Shown: in pieces, positions 1 to 5,625 of the stretch
How positions within the stretch are numbered: the stretch's first letter is position 1
Layout: each line of letters opens with the position of its first letter
Origin: Dehalococcoidia bacterium
GTDB lineage: Bacteria; Chloroflexota; Dehalococcoidia; JAUSJJ01
NCBI GenBank assembly: GCA_030647705.1
Contig: JAUSJJ010000005.1
Location: forward strand, 1-5,685
Direction: 5' to 3'
Length of the DNA stretch: 5,685 bases
Made by a program: the position numbers and the translations under genes
The notes under the pieces: generated by a model
Seen by the model: the letters and a program-made list of their open reading frames with translations, nothing else
Databases searched by the model: none
Told to the model about the DNA's origin: nothing

Positions 1-461
1 GTGAACCACATCCACGAATCGGGGGACGCTGCAAAAACATCTAACATGACACTACACCTGCCTTAGAAGCATCCATGCTTCGATCCGTCCGCCGACTACG
101 GAATACCCGGCTTATATTGCGACGATACCGATTCATTGAGCCATACTCTGGCGACAGTTTTGACAGCAGCAGTATACCACAACGCGGCGTCAAACCGTAC
201 TAGCCTCATCAGAACTCAGTCGGGCCGAAAGCGATGATATCTCAGAAAGCGGCATGCGGTCCGCTACCTCGTTGGGCGGGTAACAGACGGAATATGTAGC
301 AGTCTGGAGAAATGTTCGAGGGTTGTTGGGAGCTGGTGCTGCTTTCGGAGAGGGAGCAGGATATGAGACAACGCCCCAGAAGACACACTCGTCCTTCGAG
401 CCCAAACGAAAGGTTCACCTCAACAATGGGTTATTGCCTGCCAAGAGCAAACGACGAAGCC
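1..461. other. Intergenic region with no supportable gene
   Basis: This stretch lies downstream of the osmC stop codon. Open frames here are short, lack a ribosome binding site and resemble no family I know. Plus frame 1 is open from the window edge to a TAG at 64-66 (21 codons, ending MTLHLP), so it could be the tail of a gene that starts outside the window, but this cannot be judged from so few residues. A TTGACA at 160-165 has no -10 box at proper spacing. The only distinct structure is a short dyad at 66-81. I see no tRNA, rRNA or clear terminator. Confidence 0.6.
66..81. repeat. Short perfect dyad (7-bp arms, 2-bp centre)
   Basis: GAAGCAT, CC, ATGCTTC forms a perfect inverted repeat directly after the stop codon of the frame that is open at the window edge. 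As RNA it would fold as a 5-6 bp stem with a small loop, and no T-run follows. It could be a weak 3' end hairpin for an upstream gene, a protein-binding dyad, or chance. Confidence 0.3.
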
Positions 462-908
462 CTACGGTCCCTGCAAGGTTGCTTCGACGCTCAAGGCCAC
501 GTTGCCCTTCAGTGCTTGGGACACAGGGCACCCGACCTTGGCCGCCTCGGCTGCTTTTTGAAAGGCGGCGGAGTCGATGCCGGGTACCTGCCCGCGGACT
601 TTGAGAGCGCTGGAGACAACGCGCCAGTTGCCATCAATATTGTCGACGGTGACAGAAGCCGTGACCTCCAGCCTCTGCGGTCGTACATGCGCCTGGCCGA
701 GACCACCCGACAGTGCCATCGCGTAGCAACTGGCATGGGCAGCGGCGATCAGTTCCTCGGGGCTAGTGCGACCGTCGGCCGCCTCGGTACGTGACCCCCA
801 AGTGACGGGTAACCGGGTGAAGGCTTTGCTTGTGCCGGCACTCACCTCCCCTTTTCCCGAAGCCAGTGACCCTTCCCAGACAACATTGGCTTGACGTATT
901 GCTGCCAT
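462..908 (-). CDS. osmC: OsmC-family peroxiredoxin-like hydroperoxide reductase
   Basis: A cytoplasmic thiol peroxidase of the OsmC/Ohr superfamily, which reduces organic hydroperoxides with a reactive cysteine pair. The 148-residue length is normal for the family. The OsmC signature SPEELIAAAHASCYAMALS spans residues 49-67 and carries the peroxidatic Cys61. The second motif GCPVSQAL (126-133) supplies Cys127. The VPGID stretch at 108-112 and the N-terminal WEG also match the E. coli OsmC subclass better than Ohr. The ATG at 908 is well supported: GGGAGG (915-920) sits 6 nt upstream. The gene follows the 58-residue small gene on the same strand after a 152-nt gap in which I see no convincing promoter, so co-transcription and an independent promoter both remain possible. 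The peroxidase assignment is family knowledge; the physiological substrate is unknown. Confidence 0.93.
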   Translation of the reverse strand: MAAIRQANVVWEGSLASGKGEVSAGTSKAFTRLPVTWGSRTEAADGRTSPEELIAAAHASCYAMALSGGLGQAHVRPQRLEVTASVTVDNIDGNWRVVSSALKVRGQVPGIDSAAFQKAAEAAKVGCPVSQALKGNVALSVEATLQGP

Positions 909-1060
909 ATGACGCCTCCCCCTATCTGAATGTAATGCTCAGCCAACCTGCGCGCTCGCGGCGACGACTTGGCGATGACGCGGTTGATGTGGGCTCAGGG
1001 CCATCTTCAAGGATAATGGAGTCCCGTCTTGGTCCGCATCCATGACCAGAGCCGGCAGAG

Positions 1061-1237
1061 CTACTTCTTGCGGTACACGTTGAGCCCCACCACCTCGTTT
1101 CGCCCGGGCAGCGGGAAGTTCCCCTCGGTGGACGCAATGATAATCGTCTTGCCCGAAGAAGACGGACCGAACTCTTTAGTCAGGTCCACAGTAATGGTAA
1201 GCGTGTTCCCCTTGACTGAGAACTCCACGTTTTTCAA
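1061..1237 (-). CDS. Small conserved-type protein of unknown function, TTG start (58 aa)
   Basis: The reading frame starts at a TTG (1235-1237) and ends at TAG (1061-1063). An exact AGGAGG (1244-1249) lies 6 nt upstream of the TTG, which decides the start; no ATG gives this frame. The predicted product begins MKNVEFSVKGNTLTITVDL and ends GLNVYRKK. It is rich in alternating hydrophobic and polar residues (VEFSVKGNTLTITVDL, KTIIIASTEGN), suggesting a small beta-sheet protein. There is no signal peptide, membrane segment or cysteine. From memory, similar proteins with a central 'KEFGPSSSGKTIIIAST' stretch occur as uncharacterised proteins in anaerobic bacteria; I cannot verify this here. It sits between the oxidoreductase gene and osmC on the same strand, separated from the former by a palindromic repeat. 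Function is unknown. Confidence 0.8.
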   Translation of the reverse strand: MKNVEFSVKGNTLTITVDLTKEFGPSSSGKTIIIASTEGNFPLPGRNEVVGLNVYRKK

Positions 1238-1271
1238 ATGATGCCTCCTGTTTATTCGTCGGCGTTTTGGT

Positions 1272-1370
1272 CGTCATTGCGACCCTGAACGAGGTGAAGG
1301 GGCGGCAATCCGTGACCGGGCGGAACCCCGAGAGTGAATTGCCAAGTCCCTGCGGTCGCTCGCATTGACG
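1272..1370. repeat. Interspersed palindromic repeat (MITE/REP-like), about 99 bp
   Basis: The outer arms are CGTCATTGCGA (1272-1282) and TCGCATTGACG (1360-1370), which pair at 10 of 11 positions. An inner pair, GGCAAT (1304-1309) and ATTGCC (1338-1343), is perfectly complementary. The element therefore looks like two inverted half-units meeting head to head. The 'GTCATTGCGA...GGCAATC' type of repeat is known to me as dispersed in many bacterial genomes, often in intergenic gaps. It fills most of the gap between the oxidoreductase stop (1387) and the small gene start (1237). It could act as a 3' mRNA stabiliser or terminator for the oxidoreductase transcript. No transposase is present. Confidence 0.65.
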
Positions 1371-1386
1371 GATTGCGGGGCGCGCT

Positions 1387-3309
1387 CTATAGCTCTCGTC
1401 CCACCCTGAAGCCTTCATGAACGGCGTCTATGATGCGTCCGGCTTCATGGCAATCGCCGATCTGGATTACCTCGGGCGCCGCGCCCTGCAGCTTCGATGC
1501 CAGCTCCTTGTTCGGCTGCGCCCCGGTGGCGAAGACCACCGTGTCGGCCTCGATGAGGCGGCTCTGTCCGTTACTGGTTACCTTCAGCCCCTCGGGCGTT
1601 ATCTCCTGGACGGCGGTCTGGAATTCGACGTTCACGCCAAATTCCCTGAGCTTCTGAGTGAACACCTCTCTGCTGATCCGGCCCGCGTCCGGGGCCAGCC
1701 GTTTCCCCGACTCCACAACAGTAACCTGTTTGCCCTTCTTGACCAGGAACAGGGCAGTATCGCAACCGAGATATCCCGCGCCAATGATGACCACTTTCTG
1801 CCCTGTCGTCTTCGCGCCGGAAATGACGCCGGCTGCAGTTACCACGTGCGACTGCTTCGCGCCGGGCACGTCGGGTATCGTTGGCTTTGCGCCGGTGGCC
1901 ACGACCACGACGTCGGGCTTTGCGCCCGCGACCAACTCCGGCGTCACCTTCTGGCCCAGATGGACATCGACCTTCAACTTGGACATTTGCGTGCTGAGGT
2001 AATTGGTGGAGTTGATCATGTCCTCACGATATGGCGGAATGGCCGCCAGCAGCGCCTGGCCGCCCAGCTTATTCGTCGCCTCGTACAGCGTGACTCTGTG
2101 GCCTCTCAGCGTGGCGACTCTGGCCAGCTCCATGCCCGCGGGACCGCCTCCGGCCACCAGCACTCGCTTCTTCTTCGCGGCAGGCGTGATGGCGGATTCG
2201 CCCTCCTTGCCGGTGGCCGCATTGACCGAGCAAACCATGTCCCCGCCGGCCATAACGTTATCGAAGCAGTTTTCGCAGTAGGTGCACATCCTGACGTCTT
2301 CAGGCCTGCCCTCTTTCAGCTTGTTGGGAAGGTCGGGGTCGGCGATAAGGGCGCGGCCCTCGGCGATGATGTCGGCCTTGCCCGACGCGATGACGCTTTC
2401 CGCGAGGAGCGGGTCGCCGATCCTGCCCGCCACGATTACCGGAATACTGACTGCCTTCTTGATAGTCTCGGCGGCAGGCGCCAGGAATCCCCTGGGCATA
2501 GTGGGCGGCGCCGATATCATGGGCATGTTGCCGTAGTTGCCCGCCGAAACTGAGATGGCGTTGACGCCTGCTTCCTGCATCCTCTTTGCGATGAGCGGCG
2601 TCTCCGCGATGGTGAGGCCGCCCGGCACATATTCGTCGGCGGAGAGCCTGAAGGTGAGCGGGAAGTCCTTGCCGACCAACTCCTTGACCCTGGCTGTTAT
2701 CTCCAGGACGAACCTCATCCGGTTGGGGAGATCGCCGCCATACTTGTCGGTGCGTTTGTTGGAGAGCGGCGAAAGAAACTGGCAGAGGAGGTAGCCATGT
2801 GCGCCGTGGATCTCAACCACGTCGAATCCGGCCTGCTTGGCCCGGCGCGCAGCCTGGCCGAACTTCTCGACCAGTTCCTCGATTTCCGGGATCGTCAATT
2901 CCCGTGGCACCACCATGCCCACCGGGCTGGGCAGGGGAGAAGGCGCTACCAGCTCGCCGCCGGTAAGTGAGGGATGAGTCTGTCTGCCGGCGTGGAAGGG
3001 CTGGATTGAAACCTTTGCCCCATGGCGATGCACGGCGTCCACCAGGGTCTTCAGACCGGGGATGACGTCATCTCGGTCAAGAGCGATCATGTTGGGGCCG
3101 CCCCGTCCGTTAGCAGCCACGTTGGCCACTTCGATGATGATGAGTGCAGCGCCGCCTTTGGCCCGCTCCGCGTAGTAGTCGATCTGGCGTTGGGAAACCG
3201 TGCCATCCGGGTTGCCCAGGTTGGTGCCCATGCCCGGCATGATAATGCGATTCCGGAGTTCGGCGGTTCCGATACGGATGGGCTTGAGCAGATTGGGAAA
3301 CTGTGTCAT
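1387..3309 (-). CDS. NADH:flavin oxidoreductase of the Old Yellow Enzyme / 2,4-dienoyl-CoA reductase-enoate reductase class (FMN, 4Fe-4S, FAD)
   Basis: A 640-residue cytoplasmic ene-reductase-type flavoenzyme. Residues 1-340 form the FMN-binding TIM barrel (MPGMGTN 24-30, HAGRQ 106-110, IHGAHGYLLCQFLSP 167-181 with the likely acid Tyr173, EGRALIADPDLPNK 317-330). Cys342, Cys345, Cys348 and Cys360 form the 4Fe-4S site. Two Rossmann motifs follow, GGGPAG (387-392) and GAGYLG (510-515), for FAD and NAD(P)H, and the FAD-domain end motifs ATGAQPN (595-600) and IGD (617-619). Domain order and length match FadH, BaiCD and clostridial enoate reductase. The GWHE-type His of E. coli FadH is not seen after ISVSAGNYGN (252-261), so a true dienoyl-CoA substrate is doubtful and the substrate is left open. 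The ATG at 3309 has AGGAGG at 3321-3326, 11 nt away, which is rather long. The gene is divergent from arsR. Confidence 0.93.
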   Translation of the reverse strand: MTQFPNLLKPIRIGTAELRNRIIMPGMGTNLGNPDGTVSQRQIDYYAERAKGGAALIIIEVANVAANGRGGPNMIALDRDDVIPGLKTLVDAVHRHGAKVSIQPFHAGRQTHPSLTGGELVAPSPLPSPVGMVVPRELTIPEIEELVEKFGQAARRAKQAGFDVVEIHGAHGYLLCQFLSPLSNKRTDKYGGDLPNRMRFVLEITARVKELVGKDFPLTFRLSADEYVPGGLTIAETPLIAKRMQEAGVNAISVSAGNYGNMPMISAPPTMPRGFLAPAAETIKKAVSIPVIVAGRIGDPLLAESVIASGKADIIAEGRALIADPDLPNKLKEGRPEDVRMCTYCENCFDNVMAGGDMVCSVNAATGKEGESAITPAAKKKRVLVAGGGPAGMELARVATLRGHRVTLYEATNKLGGQALLAAIPPYREDMINSTNYLSTQMSKLKVDVHLGQKVTPELVAGAKPDVVVVATGAKPTIPDVPGAKQSHVVTAAGVISGAKTTGQKVVIIGAGYLGCDTALFLVKKGKQVTVVESGKRLAPDAGRISREVFTQKLREFGVNVEFQTAVQEITPEGLKVTSNGQSRLIEADTVVFATGAQPNKELASKLQGAAPEVIQIGDCHEAGRIIDAVHEGFRVGREL

Positions 3310-3311
3310 GT

Positions 3312-3326
3312 GGAGGGGTGCCTCCT
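3312..3326 (-). promoter_or_regulatory. Ribosome binding site of the oxidoreductase gene inside a small hairpin
   Basis: On the minus strand the Shine-Dalgarno AGGAGG (3321-3326) precedes the ATG by 11 nt. Its GGAGG is perfectly complementary to CCTCC (3312-3316) across a CACC loop, giving a 5-bp stem with 4 of 5 G-C pairs. The fold would hide the ribosome binding site and, when closed, leave only two bases before the start codon. Whether it forms in vivo is unknown. Confidence 0.45.
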
Positions 3327-3385
3327 TTGTTGGACTGGCCTTGTTGAGACATGCTCAGACTGGCGCGTACGCACTGGATTCTACC

Positions 3386-3414
3386 ATTAAACGTCGATGC
3401 CCACAAGTTGACAA
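3386..3414 (-). promoter_or_regulatory. Predicted sigma-70 promoter of the oxidoreductase gene
   Basis: On the minus strand TTGTCA (3409-3414, 5/6 to consensus) and TTTAAT (3386-3391, 5/6) are separated by exactly 17 bp. Transcription would begin near 3379, leaving a leader of about 70 nt. A second overlapping option is TTGTGG (3401-3406) with TAGAAT (3378-3383), also 17 bp apart, but with a poorer -35. The -35 box of the first option overlaps the arsR -35 box. Confidence 0.55.
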
Positions 3415-3434
3415 AGCGCCCCCTCTGGTATAAA
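3408..3434 (+). promoter_or_regulatory. Predicted promoter of the arsRC-acr3 operon
   Basis: A perfect -35 TTGACA (3408-3413) is followed after 15 bp by TATAAA (3429-3434). The -10 is preceded by TG at 3426-3427, making an extended -10 (TGgTATAAA) that compensates for the short spacer. Transcription would start near 3441, within or at the edge of the candidate ArsR operator. Confidence 0.7.
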
Positions 3435-3441
3435 CTGCAAC

Positions 3442-3459
3442 CGTATATGCACATATTCG
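3442..3459. promoter_or_regulatory. Candidate ArsR operator (inverted repeat)
   Basis: CGTATATGCACATATTCG is an imperfect palindrome: arms ATATG/CATAT around a 2-bp centre, extended by CG/CG after one mismatched pair. AT-rich ATATG...CATAT dyads are typical binding sites of ArsR/SmtB repressors. It lies between the -10 box and the arsR start, where a bound dimer would block initiation. This is the only such extended dyad I see upstream of the operon. Confidence 0.6.
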
Positions 3460-3462
3460 CAA

Positions 3463-3843
3463 GTGATGCTCATGCGTGACCTCGTGAAGGCCTTTAAGGC
3501 CCTGTCCGACGATACCCGGCTCAGGATACTGAACCTGCTGCTGGAGAGGGAGTGCTGCGTCTGCGAGGTGATGCAGGCGCTGGATATCTCCCAGACCAGG
3601 GCTTCCCGCAACCTGAGCGTCCTGCACGACGCCGGTTTCCTCAAGCTCCGAAGAGACGGCCTGTGGTCGTTGTATTCGATTGACAGCGAGGGCATGAAAG
3701 GCAGTTACTCTGCCCTGGTTGAGGCTGTAAGGCAAGGACTGGATGGGAATGGGCTGGCCTCTCGGGATAAGGCGCGGCTCAGTACCGCCGAGCGTGTTGG
3801 CCCCGGCTGCGTCAAACGGTGCAAAGGCGAGGGAGATGAATGA
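3463..3843 (+). CDS. arsR: ArsR/SmtB-family arsenic-responsive transcriptional repressor
   Basis: A winged-helix dimeric repressor expected to bind the operator upstream and to be released by As(III). Numbered from the GTG at 3463 (126 aa), the wHTH domain covers about residues 7-75: FKALSDDTRLRILNLL (11-26), then ERECCVCEV with Cys31, Cys32 and Cys34, then the recognition helix ISQTRASRNLSVLHDAGFL (42-60) and the wing (LKLRRDGLWSLYSI). The CVC pair matches the E. coli ArsR metal site in helix 3, but the third Cys of that motif is absent. Two further cysteines (116 and 120) lie in a hydrophilic C-terminal tail. The start is uncertain: GTG 3463, ATG 3466 and ATG 3472 are all in frame with no good Shine-Dalgarno, and ATG 3472 (MRDLVKAFKAL) is the most family-like. 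The stop overlaps arsC by 4 bp. Confidence 0.92.
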   Translation: MMLMRDLVKAFKALSDDTRLRILNLLLERECCVCEVMQALDISQTRASRNLSVLHDAGFLKLRRDGLWSLYSIDSEGMKGSYSALVEAVRQGLDGNGLASRDKARLSTAERVGPGCVKRCKGEGDE

Positions 3844-4253
3844 AGGCCGTTGTTTTCGTGTGTGTTCACAATTCGGGACGCAGCCAGATGGCTGAGGCTT
3901 TCTTCAACCAGCTTGCCAACGGGAAGGCGCGAGCATTCTCAGCAGGCACTAACCCCGCCGACTCGGTTAACCCGACAGTGGTGGAGGCCATGCGGGAGGT
4001 GGGCATCGACCTGTCCGGCAAGAAACCCAAGGCGCTCACTTTGGAGATGATGAAGCAGGCGGATAAGATGATCACCATGGGTTGCGGCGCCGACGCGGAA
4101 GGCGTCTGCCCGGCGAGTTTCATCAAGACCGAAGACTGGGCGCTGGAAGACCCGAAAGGTAAATCGCTGGATCAGGTCAGGAAGATAAGGGACGACATAA
4201 GGCGGAGAGTGACGAAGCTTCTTGAAGAGATAGCTTCTGGCGGGGTTGGATAG
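3840..4253 (+). CDS. arsC: Arsenate reductase, thioredoxin-coupled (LMW phosphatase fold)
   Basis: Reduces arsenate to arsenite in the cytoplasm, passing oxidation through a cysteine cascade that is usually reset by thioredoxin. The 137-residue protein has the phosphatase P-loop CVHNSGRS at 8-15 (nucleophile Cys8, Arg14), followed by QMAEAFF. The redox cysteines are Cys82 (MGCGADAEG) and Cys90 (VCPA), and the DP pair Asp104-Pro105 is the general acid site. The layout follows S. aureus ArsC (Cys10, Cys82, Cys89), with one extra residue between the second and third cysteines. The ATG overlaps the arsR stop (ATGA) and has AGGGAG (3830-3835) just upstream, so the two are translationally coupled. 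ACR3, which exports the product, follows after 6 bp. It is not of the glutaredoxin-dependent E. coli type. Confidence 0.94.
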   Translation: MKAVVFVCVHNSGRSQMAEAFFNQLANGKARAFSAGTNPADSVNPTVVEAMREVGIDLSGKKPKALTLEMMKQADKMITMGCGADAEGVCPASFIKTEDWALEDPKGKSLDQVRKIRDDIRRRVTKLLEEIASGGVG

Positions 4254-4259
4254 GAAGAT

Positions 4260-5378
4260 ATGTGCAGCACTGAGTCGAAGCCAGCCAGTCGTGGCCTTTC
4301 CATCATCGACCGGTTCCTGACGCTGTGGATATTCCTGGCCATGGGCATCGGGGTGGGGCTCGGCTACTTCGTGCCCAGGGTGTCCGATCTGATCACCTTC
4401 TTCTCGGCCGGCACGACCTCGATTCCCATAGCCATCGGGCTCATCCTCATGATGTACCCGCCGTTGGCCAAGGTTCGCTACGAGGAGATGGGCCGGGTAT
4501 TCAGGGACTGGCGGGTGCTGGGCCTCTCGCTGGTGCAGAACTGGGTCATCGGCCCCGTGCTCATGTTCTTCCTCGCCATCGTCTTCCTGGGGTTCCTGTG
4601 GCCGCATCCCGATTACATGGTGGGCTTGATCATGATCGGGCTGGCCCGCTGCATCGCCATGGTCATAGTCTGGAACGAGCTGGCGAGCGGAGACAGAGAG
4701 TATGCCGCGGGCCTGGTGGCCTTCAACTCGGTGTTCCAGATAGTCTTCTATTCAGTCTATGCGTACATCTTCATCACGGTTCTGCCGGGGGTGTTTGGTC
4801 TGAAGGGCACTGCTGTAGAAGTCACCATCGGACAGATTGCGCAGAGCGTGGCCATCTATCTGGGCATCCCGTTCTTCGGGGGCATGCTTACAAGGTTCTT
4901 CCTCATTAAAGCCAGGGGGCGCGAGTGGTATGAAAGCCGTTTCATTCCGAAGATAAGCCCCATTACGCTGGCGGCGCTACTATTCACCATAGTTGTGATG
5001 TTCTCGCTCAAGGGAGAACTCATCGTGCAGATACCGCTGGACGTGCTGCGCATCGCGGCGCCGCTGCTGATCTACTTCGTGGTCATGTTCCTGGTCTCGT
5101 TCTATATGGGCAAGCGGATCGGCGCTGACTATTCCAAGACGACGAGCATCGCCTTCACAGCCGCCAGCAACAACTTCGAGCTGGCCATAGCTGTGGCGGT
5201 GGCGGTATTCGGCATCGGGTCTGGTGTGGCCTTCGCTGCCGTGATCGGTCCGCTGGTCGAGGTGCCCGTGTTGATCAGCCTGGTGAACGTCGCGTTCTTC
5301 TTCCAGAGGAGGTATTTCAGGCAGGAGGCGCTGGCCGGGGCAAAGAATGGCTCGGCGCCCAACCCTGGCAAGGTGTAG
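4260..5378 (+). CDS. acr3: ACR3-family arsenite efflux transporter
   Basis: An inner-membrane permease of the bile acid/arsenite/riboflavin transporter superfamily that expels As(III), probably by proton exchange. The 372 residues hold about ten hydrophobic segments, from [19 protein letters not shown] (20-38) to [14 protein letters not shown] (335-348). Family landmarks are the conserved cysteine of [13 protein letters not shown] (Cys131), required for arsenite transport in characterised ACR3 proteins, and the [10 protein letters not shown] motif (302-311) with Glu307 in the broken helix, followed by GPLVEVPVL (330-338). The start ATG has AGGA at 4252-4255, overlapping the arsC stop. The N-terminal 12 residues are polar and lack homology-type features, so a slightly later start is conceivable. 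No ArsA ATPase or ArsD is seen nearby, as expected for an ACR3 operon. Confidence 0.95.
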   Translation: MCSTESKPASRGLSIIDRFLTLWIFLAMGIGVGLGYFVPRVSDLITFFSAGTTSIPIAIGLILMMYPPLAKVRYEEMGRVFRDWRVLGLSLVQNWVIGPVLMFFLAIVFLGFLWPHPDYMVGLIMIGLARCIAMVIVWNELASGDREYAAGLVAFNSVFQIVFYSVYAYIFITVLPGVFGLKGTAVEVTIGQIAQSVAIYLGIPFFGGMLTRFFLIKARGREWYESRFIPKISPITLAALLFTIVVMFSLKGELIVQIPLDVLRIAAPLLIYFVVMFLVSFYMGKRIGADYSKTTSIAFTAASNNFELAIAVAVAVFGIGSGVAFAAVIGPLVEVPVLISLVNVAFFFQRRYFRQEALAGAKNGSAPNPGKV

Positions 5379-5395
5379 ATCAGGATAGGTTGAAT

Positions 5396-5602
5396 ATGAA
5401 CAAATCGATAACCCTGACGCTAAACGACGAAGAGATGATGGAGCTTCAGCGCATCATCATTGATGATGACAAAGACGAGGCGCTCAGCTTCGTGAAGAGG
5501 CACTTCAAGAACAAGGTCCGCGCCGGCATAATGGGCGAAGGTCAATGCCAGCCGGACCGCATCTGCCTCAGGCCGGAGAGCGGCGAGCAGAACAAGCGCT
5601 AA
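5396..5602 (+). CDS. Small protein of unknown function, last gene of the ars operon (68 aa)
   Basis: I do not recognise a named family. The product starts MNKSITLTLNDEEMMELQRI, a short beta strand followed by helices; residues 11-29 are acidic (DEE, DDDKDE) and residues 35-42 basic (KRHFKNKVR). The tail holds Cys51 and Cys57 (CQPDRIC), a possible thiol or metal pair. There is no signal peptide or membrane segment. From memory, small proteins with a 'TLTL..EE..EL..I..D.D...AL.F.K' pattern recur as hypotheticals in anaerobic bacteria. ATG 5396 is chosen because AGGT (5387-5390) lies 5 nt upstream; a TTG at 5390 would add two residues. It begins only 17 nt after the acr3 stop with no terminator between, so it should be co-transcribed with the arsenic genes. 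A role in arsenic handling is only an inference from position. Confidence 0.75.
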   Translation: MNKSITLTLNDEEMMELQRIIIDDDKDEALSFVKRHFKNKVRAGIMGEGQCQPDRICLRPESGEQNKR

Positions 5603-5625
5603 CGTGCCTGAAGGCGCATGAAGAC

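Noticed and set aside
160..178. TTGACA followed by TATACC, promoter-like
   Set aside because: The spacer is only 7 bp and no -10 box lies at 16-18 bp.
190..405. Minus-strand open frame of 71 codons downstream of osmC
   Set aside because: TTG start without Shine-Dalgarno, low-complexity proline/alanine stretch, no coding-type third-position bias and no family resemblance.
312..794. Plus-strand open frame of 160 codons
   Set aside because: More than two thirds of it is antisense to osmC, which is unmistakable by motif. It has no ribosome binding site and no recognisable domain.
1417..2553. Plus-strand open frame of 378 codons
   Set aside because: Fully antisense to the flavoenzyme gene; its Arg/His-rich product is the usual shadow of a GC-rich gene.
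4258..4266. ATATGTGCA at the acr3 start, an inverted match to part of the arsR operator
   Set aside because: Only a 9-bp half-site match. Given the number of 9-mers in the operator and the window length, such a match is not improbable, and it lacks the second arm.
3939..4607. Minus-strand open frame of 222 codons across arsC and acr3
   Set aside because: Antisense to two firmly identified genes; product is His/Arg/Pro-rich with no domain.
5604..5617. Hairpin GTGCC-TGAA-GGCGC just after the operon's last stop codon
   Set aside because: The stem is only 5 bp with one G-T pair and no T-run follows, so it is not a convincing intrinsic terminator.
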